The translations under genes and the position numbers were made by a program. Below, in pieces: positions 53,881 through 62,835 of a stretch of DNA of 64,000 bases (its first letter is position 1; the number at the start of each line of letters is the position of its first letter). The stretch is from an uncultured Bacteroidales bacterium (GTDB lineage: Bacteria > Bacteroidota > Bacteroidia > Bacteroidales > F082). Where the stretch lies: NCBI GenBank assembly GCA_947166105.1, contig CAMVCZ010000004.1, positions 62,001 through 126,000 of the forward strand, read 5' to 3'. The notes under the pieces were generated by a model that was given only the letters and a program-made list of their open reading frames with translations, was not told where the DNA came from and did not search any database.

Positions 53881-54261
53881 CTATAATTTACTCATAAACT
53901 TCTCGCTATCAACCACAAACCTCTCATGGATGCCTTCGCCAACGAGGGTTTCATCCTCGAAGCATTTCACTTCAAAGACCAAGCGGCGGCGGTCCACTTC
54001 GGTGAGTTCTGCTTCACAGCGGATGGTGGCTCCAACGGGACTGGCTTTTAGATGTTTAATATTGACCGCGATGCCAACGGTAGTGTTGCCTTCACCGATT
54101 TTGTCGGCAACGGTTTCCAAACAGGTTTTCTCCATCAGGGCAATCATGGCGGGAGTGGCAAAAACCTCCAATGCGCCCGAGCCGTAAACGGCGGCTGTGT
54201 CCTTATGCTCCACCACAAGCTTTTCGCTGTGGCGGAGTCCTTTCAGCAAGTCGTATTCCAT
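53881..54261 (-). CDS. Hotdog-fold thioesterase (FlK-like)
   Basis: 126 residues from ATG 54261 (MEYDLLKGLRHSEKL). The start overlaps the OsmC stop (TGATG), so they are coupled. GSGALEVFATPAMIALMEKT and TTVGIAVNIKHLKASPVGATI match the fluoroacetyl-CoA thioesterase-like hotdog family. The acyl-CoA substrate cannot be read from the sequence. Confidence 0.82.
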   Translation of the reverse strand: MEYDLLKGLRHSEKLVVEHKDTAAVYGSGALEVFATPAMIALMEKTCLETVADKIGEGNTTVGIAVNIKHLKASPVGATIRCEAELTEVDRRRLVFEVKCFEDETLVGEGIHERFVVDSEKFMSKL

Positions 54262-54671
54262 CAGCCTTGGAAATTCATGGTGATGTTCACGATGACGTCG
54301 GGATGCAGCGAGCGGCCCACGGGACAGCTTTCGGCGGCGGCCCAAAGCAGGGCTTTCTGCTTCTCGGTGTACTCCTTTTCGGGGAAATTGAACACAATGT
54401 CGATCTGCCCGATGCGGCGCGGGTCGGCGTTCATGGTCTTGGTCACCTCGTAGGTCGTGCCTTCGATGTCGAATTTGTGACCTTGCGCGCTGATGCCCAT
54501 GATGGTCATCATGCAGGCGGCGAGAGCGCCGCAGGCGAGGTCGGTGGGCGAGAAGGCTTCGCCTTTGCCGTGGTTGTCGGTGGGTGCGTCGGTGAGGATG
54601 GTCGCGCCCGATTGCACGTGGGTCATCTCATTGCGGAGATTGCCCTTGTAAGTTCCTTTGATTGTTGCCAT
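54261..54671 (-). CDS. OsmC/Ohr-family protein
   Basis: 136 residues. GEAFSPTDLACGALAACMMTIMG carries the first reactive Cys region and AAAESCPVGRSLHPDV the second Cys, as in OsmC-type peroxide reductases. It probably removes organic hydroperoxides using two Cys. Organised as the first gene of a pair with the thioesterase. Confidence 0.9.
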   Translation of the reverse strand: MATIKGTYKGNLRNEMTHVQSGATILTDAPTDNHGKGEAFSPTDLACGALAACMMTIMGISAQGHKFDIEGTTYEVTKTMNADPRRIGQIDIVFNFPEKEYTEKQKALLWAAAESCPVGRSLHPDVIVNITMNFQG

Positions 54672-54690
54672 ATTTGTCTGTTTTTTATTT

Positions 54691-54827
54691 CACAAAACCT
54701 GCAAAACCCTCAAAACCATTTTTGTAGGTTGTGGGAAGCACGCCAACCGGCTGCTTCCCGGCGGCGACACGGTTGTGGAGCCGCCCACGTTTTCTTTGGA
54801 GTTTTGCCAAGTTTTGTGAGTTTTGTG
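54691..54827. repeat. Inverted-repeat element between osmC-like gene and deoC
   Basis: 137 bp beginning CACAAAACCTGCAAAACCC and ending in the complement of CACAAAACTCACAAAACTT, with a GC-rich centre (GGCGGCGACACGGTTGTGG and nearby GGAGCCGCCC). Like the elements at 4573 and 53707 it has ends made of short degenerate repeats in inverse orientation, but a different sequence. Confidence 0.5.
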
Positions 54828-54828
54828 A

Positions 54829-55668
54829 TTAATAAATTTGTTCCAAAATGAGTCCAGCGAGGCGGCTCGTGCCCACGCGGAAGAGGTTCGGGTTGAGCCA
54901 CTGTTCGCCGAGGATGTTCTTCACTAAATAATAATAGGTGAGCGCGTCGTCGGGCGTTTTCATGCCGCCGGCGGGCTTGAAGCCGACCTTCTTGCCCGTG
55001 GCTTCATAGTATTCCTTGATGGTGTCGATCATAACGATGGCGGCCAAAGGCGTGGCGGCCACCGGCACCTTGCCCGTCGAGGTCTTGATGAAGTCGGCGC
55101 CGGCAAGGATGGCCAATTCGCTGGCTTTGCGAATGTTTTGCACGGTCTTCAGTTCGCCCGTCTCAAGGATGACTTTTAGTTTGGCCTTGTCGCCGCAGGT
55201 TTCCTTGATGGTTTTGATTTCGTTGAAGACCTCATCATATTTTCCGGCAAGGAAAGTGCCGCGCGAAATGACCATATCGACCTCATCCGCCCCTTCATTG
55301 ACGCAATACTCCACCTCCTTGATTTTCAGGTCGAAAGGCATTTGTCCCGAAGGGAAACAGCAGGCGACGGTTGCCACACGGATGCCGCTGCCAGCCAACA
55401 GCTGCTTGGCTTGCCGCACAAACGGGCTGTAGATGCAGATGGCGGGCACGCTGAGGTGAGGCTTCTGTTTCGGGAAAGCCAGTGCCTTTTCGCAGAAATC
55501 CTTGATTTTGGCCTCGTTGTCGAAGGCTTCAAGGGTAGTAAAGTCGATGCTTTGGAAGATGGCTTTTAAGGCTTCCTTTTCGTGGCCTTTTTTCTTTTCT
55601 TCGTTGATAATGAGCTTGATACGCTCATTGAGTGCAGCTTCGGTGTGGTTGTAGGGGGTGAATTTCAT
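54829..55668 (-). CDS. deoC: Deoxyribose-phosphate aldolase
   Basis: 279 residues from ATG 55668 (MKFTPYNHTEAALNER). DERA splits 2-deoxyribose 5-phosphate into glyceraldehyde 3-phosphate and acetaldehyde. EVDMVISRGTFLAGKYDEV, KVILETGELKTVQ and ADFIKTSTGK carry the catalytic Asp/Lys set, with the Schiff-base Lys in ADFIKTSTG. GFKPAGGMKTPDDAL has the second conserved Lys. No partner from the deo pathway is next to it. Confidence 0.95.
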   Translation of the reverse strand: MKFTPYNHTEAALNERIKLIINEEKKKGHEKEALKAIFQSIDFTTLEAFDNEAKIKDFCEKALAFPKQKPHLSVPAICIYSPFVRQAKQLLAGSGIRVATVACCFPSGQMPFDLKIKEVEYCVNEGADEVDMVISRGTFLAGKYDEVFNEIKTIKETCGDKAKLKVILETGELKTVQNIRKASELAILAGADFIKTSTGKVPVAATPLAAIVMIDTIKEYYEATGKKVGFKPAGGMKTPDDALTYYYLVKNILGEQWLNPNLFRVGTSRLAGLILEQIY

Positions 55669-55685
55669 GATGGTATTTAATTTGG

Positions 55686-56788
55686 TCATTCTTCTTTCAA
55701 TAGTTTTTCAAGCAATTCCCGGCCTTTTTGTGTCAGATAGTATGACTGCATCGGGTGGTTGGGCTTTTCGGGGTAAAGCATGGCGATATTGCCTTCCTCA
55801 ACATTTGGATTGATATAGGTGTTCAAAAAGTTCTGTCTATGTTTGAGTTTCATCTTATCCATCAAAGTCTTCAGATTTGCTCCTTTGTCTCCAATGAGAG
55901 AAAACAGTATTATCAAACGTTTTTTCTTTTTGGAGGAGGTTGTACGGTTTTGAGGTTGTACGGTTTTGAGGTTGTACGGTTTTGAGGTTTTGAGGTTGTG
56001 GGGTTGTGGGGTTGTGGGCTCGTATGTTCTTGAAGTTGTGCGTTTTCGAGGTTATGTGTTTTCGAGGTTGTATGTTTTCGAGGTTGTACGGTTTCTGAAG
56101 TTGTACGGTTTTCGAGGTTGTACGGTTTTGAGGTTGTACGATAAAATGTAATCCAAACGAACAATCCGTTTGTTCCGTATCTGGGCTCGGGCAAACCAGC
56201 TTCCACGCAGGCTTCCATCATGCGGCTCACACCACTGCCCCAATTTTCCAGGAAAGTGGTCTTGAACAAAATATCAGCTATGAGTGGGTTCTGTGCAAAT
56301 GATTGATGGTTGGTTTTTATGGTTTCCACCGTCAGTTCTTCAGGTAGATGGCCGGTGTTCTCAATCTCTACACGGTCGTCATAGATGGCAATGTCGCGAG
56401 GCATGACAATCGTTGTGCTTTCCACGCGCAAATAGGGTTTCCCGTCGTAGGTATAGGGCATCTCACCAAAAGAGGCTCCGTCCAAACGTATGGCAATGAC
56501 TTGAAACCCTTCGCGGCCAGGAATATCGACATATTCAACGGGCAGGTCGATGGATGGCTCAAGTTTGGTGAGTTCGTGGGCGATTTCCCTGCGTGTGCTT
56601 TCCGTAACTTGTTGGCCTAAAATCTGTAAAGTGGTTGGTGCAATCCCAAACAACAGCCAGCCGCCTGCCGTGTTGAGAAAAGCACAGGCAGAACGCATAC
56701 CGTCTTTCAACTCGCCTGTGGTCTTTTTCAGTTCCAAGGTGCGGGTCTCGTCGTTTTGTATCAGCCGTTGGATGTCGTCGATGGTCAT
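55686..56788 (-). pseudogene. Decayed AlbA_2-type DNA-binding protein gene, split by tandem repeat
   Basis: From ATG 56788 the frame reads MTIDDIQRLIQNDETRTLEL and KGELKD-like AlbA_2/Schlafen features (LNTAGGWLLFGIA, YLRVESTTIVMPRD). It then jumps to IAIYDDRVEIENTGHLPEEL, which in complete relatives comes about 130 residues later, so an in-frame internal deletion is likely. After FVWITFYR the frame runs into repeats (RTTSKPYNLENRTT...) and stops at 55913. A separate frame beginning next to that stop (55686-55916, KLKHRQNFLNTYINPNVEEG) is the winged helix that normally ends such proteins. The gene is thus broken twice. Confidence 0.7.
55935..56140. repeat. 16-bp tandem repeat array
   Basis: About 13 degenerate units of GAGGTTGTACGGTTTT in 206 bp. 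Because 16 is not a multiple of 3, each unit reads in all three frames in turn, giving RTTS, KPYNL and KTVQP in the minus-strand product. The first three units at the 55.93 kb end are nearly exact. Confidence 0.85.
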
Positions 56789-56957
56789 GTTTGGATGATT
56801 TGCCACAATATGCTGCAAAATTAGACAATTTTCTATAATATTGAGCGAATTTTTCGCGCCAACATTTTCGCTGCAAAAACATGTGTTTTTCCACAAACAA
56901 GAACCAAAAACACAATAAAAAACACATTCCAATGTTTAACGGAAAGGCATAAAACTT

Positions 56958-56965
56958 TACTTTTG
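56958..56965 (+). promoter_or_regulatory. -7 box of DUF2807 gene
   Basis: TACTTTTG, with TTTA 19 nt upstream (56935-56938), about 65 nt before the ATG at 57031. Confidence 0.5.
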
Positions 56966-57030
56966 CACCAATTTTCAATCAACCAATCAAAAACCGATGC
57001 CCGATGGTATATAACAGCGGCCAAGTCAAA

Positions 57031-57870
57031 ATGAAAAAGTGTTTGTTTGTCCTTTCAGCCTTGATTTTGTTTGCTTTCAGCGGCTGCCAAAAGTTTGCCG
57101 GCGACCCTATTACCAAGGATTTCAACGTTCCGGGAGCCTATACTGAACTTGAAGTTCACAATGCGTTTGACGTCACCGTCAGCGATGCTGTTGATGTGAT
57201 TACCATCACGGCAGGCGAGAATGTCATGCCAAATGTTGTGGTGGAAGTTGTCGAAAACACGCTGAAAATCCGTCTCAAGCCTATGGCCAGCGTTTATGGC
57301 GGCGAATTGAAGGCCACCATTCCTCACAATGCCAATTTGACGAGCGTCGATTTGTCGGGTGCTTCTGAATTTCGTTCAGAGTATGGCCTTGAAGGTCAAA
57401 AGGTTGATGTGGAATTGTCGGGTGCTTCCAATTTCTATTGCGACATTGATGCCGATGAGGTGGATATTAGTATTTCGGGGGCTTCTAATTTCTTTGGTGA
57501 CATTTGGGCAGACCAAATTGACATGGACTTGTCAGGTGGTTCCAACATCAATGGTAATGTGGCTGCCAATGACCTCGACCTTGAATTGAGTGGTGCCTCG
57601 AATGCCAAACTTTTAGGTCAAGTCGGCATGCTCAAGGTTGACTTGACTGGTGCCAGCAATATTGTAAAACAAATCGTGGAGAACCGTTACGGCCTTGTTT
57701 GCGACCAGTGCGAAGGCTCGATAACAGGTGCCAGCAATGCATATATCCACTGCGACGGCAACATCCGCGTCAGCCTTTCGGGTGCCAGCGACCTGCACTA
57801 TACGGGCGATGCCAACACCACGGGAAGCACCACCTCGGGTGCTTCAAACATCATTAAAGACACACTTTAA
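57031..57870 (+). CDS. DUF2807 lipoprotein with GASN-repeat beta-solenoid
   Basis: 279 residues from ATG 57031 (MKKCLFVLSALIL). Lipobox FSGC (Cys19). The body opens with FNVPGAYTELEVHNAFDV, the usual start of DUF2807 (head GIN domain-like) proteins. Then there are at least eight short units with LSGASN, ISGASN, LTGASN or LSGASD, spaced about 18-22 residues apart, which should stack into a beta-solenoid. It is likely exposed in the envelope. The function is unknown; some relatives are annotated as adhesin-like. Confidence 0.85.
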   Translation: MKKCLFVLSALILFAFSGCQKFAGDPITKDFNVPGAYTELEVHNAFDVTVSDAVDVITITAGENVMPNVVVEVVENTLKIRLKPMASVYGGELKATIPHNANLTSVDLSGASEFRSEYGLEGQKVDVELSGASNFYCDIDADEVDISISGASNFFGDIWADQIDMDLSGGSNINGNVAANDLDLELSGASNAKLLGQVGMLKVDLTGASNIVKQIVENRYGLVCDQCEGSITGASNAYIHCDGNIRVSLSGASDLHYTGDANTTGSTTSGASNIIKDTL

Positions 57871-57885
57871 TTTATTGTAACACAA

Positions 57886-57930
57886 ACAATACCACAAGTC
57901 AGGCTTGGCAAACCCGACTTGTGGTATTGT
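57886..57930. terminator. Convergent terminator overlapping sbcC stop
   Basis: ACAATACCACAAGTC (57886-57900) with an exact 15-bp complement at 57916-57930. The sbcC stop codon (57899-57901) lies at the stem-loop border, so part of the hairpin is coding. Confidence 0.75.
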
Positions 57931-60900
57931 CTATTTTTTCCACAAGAATCTTGACGGGGATACGCTCACGCAAAGCCTCCACATGACTGATGACCCCCAC
58001 GCGGCGGTCGCCCAAAGCTTGCAGCCTGCCCAAGGTGTTCATCACCACTTCCAAAACCGTCGGGTCCAAAGTGCCAAAGCCCTCGTCGATGAAGAGGATG
58101 TCGGCGGAGAGACTGTTGCGGTTGAGCGAGGAAAGGCCCAAAGCCAAGGCCAACGAAACGATGAAACTCTCGCCGCCCGAAACCAAGTCGACAGGACGCG
58201 CCATGCCGCCATAATACAAGTCGCGGACAAGGATGGTGAGGCTGTTTTGGCACACCAACTCGTATCGGTCTGAAAAATTGCGCAAGAAGGTATTGGCATG
58301 TGCCAGCAACTCGCGAAGCACATAACTCTGTGCAATGACGCGGAACGTCTTGCCCTCCTTGTCGCCGAAAATCTTGCAAAGACTGTCCCATTTCAGCCAT
58401 TCCTTTTCCGCCTGCTCAAAAGCGGCTTTCTGTCGATTGTAATCCTCGCGGCGGCTGTCGTTGGCCTTGATTTGGCTATCCACTTCACCCATTTGACGCG
58501 CAAGCACCATTAGGGTTTCTTTGATTGCATCTATCTGGATAACAATATTTTCCAATGTATCCTCCTCCCCTATTTCAGGCTTGTCAGACCTATGGCTTTC
58601 GTGGTTTTGCTTCACTTGCGCCAAAGCCCCTTTTGCCGTTTGCAAACCTTTCTCGATGCCATTCAAGACATCTTCCTTGTCCTTGATTTGCGAATGTGAT
58701 AAGTCCGATAACGCGGACAAGTGCGAAATGTCTAACTCTGTTTCCGAAGTCAAAAACGAATCGATAATTTGCTTGTTTTCAGTGATTTGATTCTGCACGT
58801 TTGTGCTATTCCCATGCAATTGTGTGGCTTCCTCAAGCAACTTGCCCCAAGCACTATCCAAATCGGTGATTGGGCACGCCTCGCGACTAATTTCCCATTC
58901 GGGAAATAGGTTTTTCACGCGACCACAAGTCTTCCGGGCCAAATTCTGGGCCATTTTCGCCTTTTCGTTCTGCGACTCCAGTTGCTCTTTTTGCTTTTGC
59001 CATTGGCCAAAACGCTCTGAATCAGCCTTTAAACGAAGCATAGTTTGCTTTATATCCCCCTGCCAATCGGGATAGGAAATCTTATCGTTCACCTCCTTCA
59101 ACACTTGTTCCGACTCCGTTTGTTTTTGGGAAGCCAACCCTTTGAAATGCTTGATGTTAGCCTTCAATTCCGAAAGCGATTTCTCGGCTTCCGAAACGGC
59201 ATCTTTGGCTCGTTTCTCTTGTGCCGACAACTCGTCCTTCTCCTTGTTCAAGTCGTTGATTTCCTGCTGTTTGAGTTGAACTATCTCCAAATCCTTCGTC
59301 AAAGATTCAAGGCGGAATGTTTTATCGCCTTTCATTTCAATCAAAATGGACTCCAACTTGTTGAAATCCAATTCAATATTCAGCGTTTCACATGATTTTT
59401 CAACCTCTGCTCTCGCTGCTTGCAAGACCTCGGATTTCTTCTGCTCCTCTTTTTTTGCCGTCACCACATTGTTCTGCTGCGACTTGATGTCAGCTTCAAC
59501 GGATTTCTTATTGTCATTCAACTCATTAAGTCGACTTTCCTTATTCTTGAAATCCTCAAATAGAGGCTTCAAGGCCTGTTCAAGAGCCTCATCGTGTTCA
59601 AGGCTGGCAATCGTATTTCCACACACGGGACAAACATCGCCCGCCTGCAATTCATGCCGCAAAGCCTTGGCATAGTCGCCCACGCTGAGCTTGGTCTTTT
59701 CGTAAAGGTTTTTGGCCGTGTCATAAACCAGCTGTGCTTCAACAATTTGCGGCTTCAACGATTCAAGTTCCGTGTTTTTTTCTTGAATCGTTTTTTCAAT
59801 CTCGGCAACGCGAATCTTCGACTCCTCTAAATCCTTTGCCGCCTGAGCGTGGTTTCTCAACTTGTTTTCGGCATCCTCAACCAGCCTCAACTCCTCACTT
59901 ATTTTCAGGTAATCATGGTTCAATTGCCTGGGATTCAACTGGTTCAATTCCTCTTGCTTGGACTTCACGAGGGACTCCTTCTCTGTCAATGCTTTGCCAA
60001 CTTCCTCCAAATGCGTCCTCCTCTGCTGCCAAGTCTTTTCCAATTTGAGCTGTTTGGCCTCTTCCTCCTTGGTTTTGGCCAAATACTGTTTTGCTTTGGC
60101 TGCATCGTCGAGTTGCTGCCCTAACTTTGCGATAATCAACTGACTTTCAGCATACATTGCTGCATATTGCTGTTCCGCTTCCAATTGCGCCGAAAGATTG
60201 CTTATCTCCTTTTGCTTCGCCTCGATTTCATTGTTTCGGAACAATTCACCCGAAATGAGTCGCTTGAAATCTCTTTCAAGTCGTTGGTTTTCAGCACGAT
60301 TCATTGAATCCTGTTGCTTCAGTCTGCGCAAAGCGGCCACGGCCTGACGCTCTTTTTCGGTGCGATGCCATTGCGCCACGATTTTTCTGTCTTCAACAAC
60401 CTGATTATCAATGTTTTTACTTTCCCAATCACCAACCTCTTGGATAGCTTTTTGCTCCGCAGCAACCAGTTCGTTTTCCTTCTCTAACCATTGCTTTTTC
60501 TTCTCCAAACCCTTCCTTTCGGCCTCCTTTTCCTTGCTTTGGGCTTCGGCCTGTAACCGTTGCTCGCGTAGTCCGTTAAGGGCTTCATCATCAAGCAAAT
60601 TGATGGTTTCCAGCGCAATACCAGCATTTTTCTTTTGGATTTCCTTCTCTTTCGTCTGTTCATAGATCCGCTTCCCGATTTCGGAATAAATCTCGGTACC
60701 GGTCAGTTTTTCGAGGATGTCCGACTTCTCCTTTTCGTCGCTTTTCAAAAAACGGGTGAACTCGCCCTGCGCCAGCATCGTGGTACGGCAAAACTGCTCA
60801 AAATCAAAGCCTACCGTGTCCACAATCTTGGCCTTGATGTCCTTGTCTTTGGTGATTGTGACGCGATCCACTTCGAGCGTCCACTCGGCGGGCTTCAGGT

Positions 60901-61282
60901 TTTGGCTGCGCCCAACGATACCAAACCCAATGCGTGCCGTGCAGTTTTCGCCATTATTACTTGTAAACGAAAGACTTACAAAACCCTCTCGTGTTCCGCG
61001 ACGCAAGTATTGTCGCGGGTCGCTCACCTGAATGCCCTCGTTTTCTCCGTTCTTGATGATTTGCAGGCTTTCGTCGACATACTTTTCGCTTTTCGACTGT
61101 CTGATGCGCGGCGTGGTCTTGTAGAGCGCAAGGCAAATGGCATCGAGGATGGTGGATTTGCCTGAACCCGTCTCGCCGCAAATCAGGAAAAGCGATTCGT
61201 CGGCCAAGGGTTTTTGGTCGAAATGGATGGTGGCGTCGGCGATGGAGGCGATATTATGTATGGTTAATTGCTTGAATTTCAT
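57899..61282 (-). CDS. sbcC: Exonuclease subunit SbcC
   Basis: 1127 residues, SMC-like. The N-terminal ATPase half has Walker A CGETGSGKSTILDAIC (about 35-50) and the Q-loop region MLAQGEFTRFL. Long coiled coils flank a zinc hook with CPVCG near the middle. The C-terminal half has DLVSGGESFIVSLALALGLS (signature) and ILFIDEGFGTLDP (Walker B). With SbcD it cuts hairpins and protein-blocked DNA ends. It follows sbcD by 39 nt. Confidence 0.95.
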   Translation of the reverse strand: MKFKQLTIHNIASIADATIHFDQKPLADESLFLICGETGSGKSTILDAICLALYKTTPRIRQSKSEKYVDESLQIIKNGENEGIQVSDPRQYLRRGTREGFVSLSFTSNNGENCTARIGFGIVGRSQNLKPAEWTLEVDRVTITKDKDIKAKIVDTVGFDFEQFCRTTMLAQGEFTRFLKSDEKEKSDILEKLTGTEIYSEIGKRIYEQTKEKEIQKKNAGIALETINLLDDEALNGLREQRLQAEAQSKEKEAERKGLEKKKQWLEKENELVAAEQKAIQEVGDWESKNIDNQVVEDRKIVAQWHRTEKERQAVAALRRLKQQDSMNRAENQRLERDFKRLISGELFRNNEIEAKQKEISNLSAQLEAEQQYAAMYAESQLIIAKLGQQLDDAAKAKQYLAKTKEEEAKQLKLEKTWQQRRTHLEEVGKALTEKESLVKSKQEELNQLNPRQLNHDYLKISEELRLVEDAENKLRNHAQAAKDLEESKIRVAEIEKTIQEKNTELESLKPQIVEAQLVYDTAKNLYEKTKLSVGDYAKALRHELQAGDVCPVCGNTIASLEHDEALEQALKPLFEDFKNKESRLNELNDNKKSVEADIKSQQNNVVTAKKEEQKKSEVLQAARAEVEKSCETLNIELDFNKLESILIEMKGDKTFRLESLTKDLEIVQLKQQEINDLNKEKDELSAQEKRAKDAVSEAEKSLSELKANIKHFKGLASQKQTESEQVLKEVNDKISYPDWQGDIKQTMLRLKADSERFGQWQKQKEQLESQNEKAKMAQNLARKTCGRVKNLFPEWEISREACPITDLDSAWGKLLEEATQLHGNSTNVQNQITENKQIIDSFLTSETELDISHLSALSDLSHSQIKDKEDVLNGIEKGLQTAKGALAQVKQNHESHRSDKPEIGEEDTLENIVIQIDAIKETLMVLARQMGEVDSQIKANDSRREDYNRQKAAFEQAEKEWLKWDSLCKIFGDKEGKTFRVIAQSYVLRELLAHANTFLRNFSDRYELVCQNSLTILVRDLYYGGMARPVDLVSGGESFIVSLALALGLSSLNRNSLSADILFIDEGFGTLDPTVLEVVMNTLGRLQALGDRRVGVISHVEALRERIPVKILVEKIDNTTSRVCQA

Positions 61283-61321
61283 ATTGTTGGTTTTATCTCG
61301 GCAGGGGATTACACCGCCTGC

Positions 61322-62509
61322 CTATTGTGCTGTCGCCCCTACGGGGCTAATCGTTTCGTTTATTATTGTTCTCAACATTTCTTGTTTTTTCGAGTCCATT
61401 TCTTGGCCGAAACGCTCGCGATAGGCGGTCAAGGCGATGTCCAAAGGATTGATTTCCTTGATTTGCCCGATGTCGAAATGGGCCTTCTCGGTCGCTGAAG
61501 GTTGCCTTTCGTATTCCGTCCTGATGTAGCAGAATTTCAGTTCAGGCTTTCCAGCCAAAGCCTCGCGGATGCGTGTTTCGGCATTAGTCGGGGCATAGTC
61601 TTTCACCTTGATATTGAGGCGCACATAACCCGACCCATCAGGCTGGAAATGAAGCAGTTCGTCCAAGGCTTCCTCAAAAGGTAGGGTTTCCTTCGGCACG
61701 GTGAAAGTGTGCATTAGTTGACGAATACGTTCCTCTCGAACAATCGGCGTCGCGCCATGCTTTTCCAACTCCACGATGCTGACCGTGTGAGGATAGTTCT
61801 CGTCGAAACTGACATGGAGAGGGCTGCCGCTATAGCGTACCCGACCATGCGAATCGGCCAAAGTTTGCGGACGGTGGATGTGACCCAAGGCAAAGTAATC
61901 GTAATCATCGCCCAACTTATTGACTGACAGGTTTTCCATCCCGCCAACCAAACGTGGGTCGTGGCCCGAAAGGTCGCAGCCCGAAACAGCCAAATGGCCC
62001 ATCACAACGACGGGAAGTCCATCGGCATTGCGTTGGGCCACCACATTTTGCAATTGGGCGAAAATGGCATGATGACGCTCATTAATATTAATATAAGGTA
62101 TAGCGACAATGAACCCCTTGCTGGGAATCTCGATGATGTTGCGATTAGGGTCGTAAAGGTCGTTTTCGGCATCGTAGGCAATGCTCCCCACCACATCCAC
62201 GTTGGCCATTTTCCAAAGTTCGCCGGTGGATTCGAGGCGTGAGGGGCTGTCGTGGTTGCCCGCCGTAACAACGATGCGCATAGTGGGACAGCACTGGTGC
62301 AGGCGCACCATGTTTTCCGTATAGAGCCGCACCGAAGCATTGGACGGCATGGAAGTGTGGTAAATGTCGCCACTGACCAACAAAGCGTCGGGTTGCTCGC
62401 GGGCGACAAGTTCGGCCAATTGCCGGAAGAAATGCTGATGCTCATCTTTTCGGTCGTAATGGTAGAAGTCCTGCCCTATGTGCCAGTCGGCGGTGTGGAT
62501 GAATTTCAT
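61322..62509 (-). CDS. sbcD: Exonuclease subunit SbcD
   Basis: 395 residues from ATG 62509 (MKFIHTADWHIGQDFY); the in-frame extension to 62563 covers the -7 box at 62534-62541 and is rejected. Metallophosphoesterase motifs are complete: HTADWHIG, LLVSGDIYHTS, VVTAGNHDSPSR, VVMGHLAVSG and FALGHIHRPQ. It is the nuclease partner of SbcC, and the two genes form an operon. Confidence 0.96.
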   Translation of the reverse strand: MKFIHTADWHIGQDFYHYDRKDEHQHFFRQLAELVAREQPDALLVSGDIYHTSMPSNASVRLYTENMVRLHQCCPTMRIVVTAGNHDSPSRLESTGELWKMANVDVVGSIAYDAENDLYDPNRNIIEIPSKGFIVAIPYININERHHAIFAQLQNVVAQRNADGLPVVVMGHLAVSGCDLSGHDPRLVGGMENLSVNKLGDDYDYFALGHIHRPQTLADSHGRVRYSGSPLHVSFDENYPHTVSIVELEKHGATPIVREERIRQLMHTFTVPKETLPFEEALDELLHFQPDGSGYVRLNIKVKDYAPTNAETRIREALAGKPELKFCYIRTEYERQPSATEKAHFDIGQIKEINPLDIALTAYRERFGQEMDSKKQEMLRTIINETISPVGATAQ

Positions 62510-62835
62510 GTCTACATTCTTGGTTTGCAGGCGCAAAAATATAAAATATCCAGCAAGATACACATGTCCATTGTATATAGATCTTTTCTTTTTATTCTGA
62601 TTACCAATTTTTTACACTGTATTTCAAAAAAATTCCGAATTTTACTAAGGGTAAATTTGCAGTTATCAGTCATATAGGTGTCGACATTTAAAATAAACGC
62701 GTTTACTATGCATTCGAAGGAACATTCCATGCTTAGGAAAAAAGTTGCCACCGTTGCCAAAGGTAGCGGGGCTAAAGCCGTTTTTACCCCAAGAAACTTT
62801 ATAATTCACCTATTTATTAACCAAATCTATTCATT
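62510..62835 (+). other. 326-bp intergenic region with promoter and leader
   Basis: Contains the sbcD -7 box (minus strand, 62534-62541) and TAAATTTG at 62652-62659 on the plus strand, which would give a leader of about 170 nt before the ATG at 62836. The leader has GGGGCTAAAGCC followed by a T-run (62769-62788), a weak terminator- or attenuator-like structure. No gene seen. Confidence 0.4.

Noticed and set aside
55935-56140. CRISPR array
   Set aside because: Units are head-to-tail 16-bp repeats without unique spacers and lie in a coding frame.
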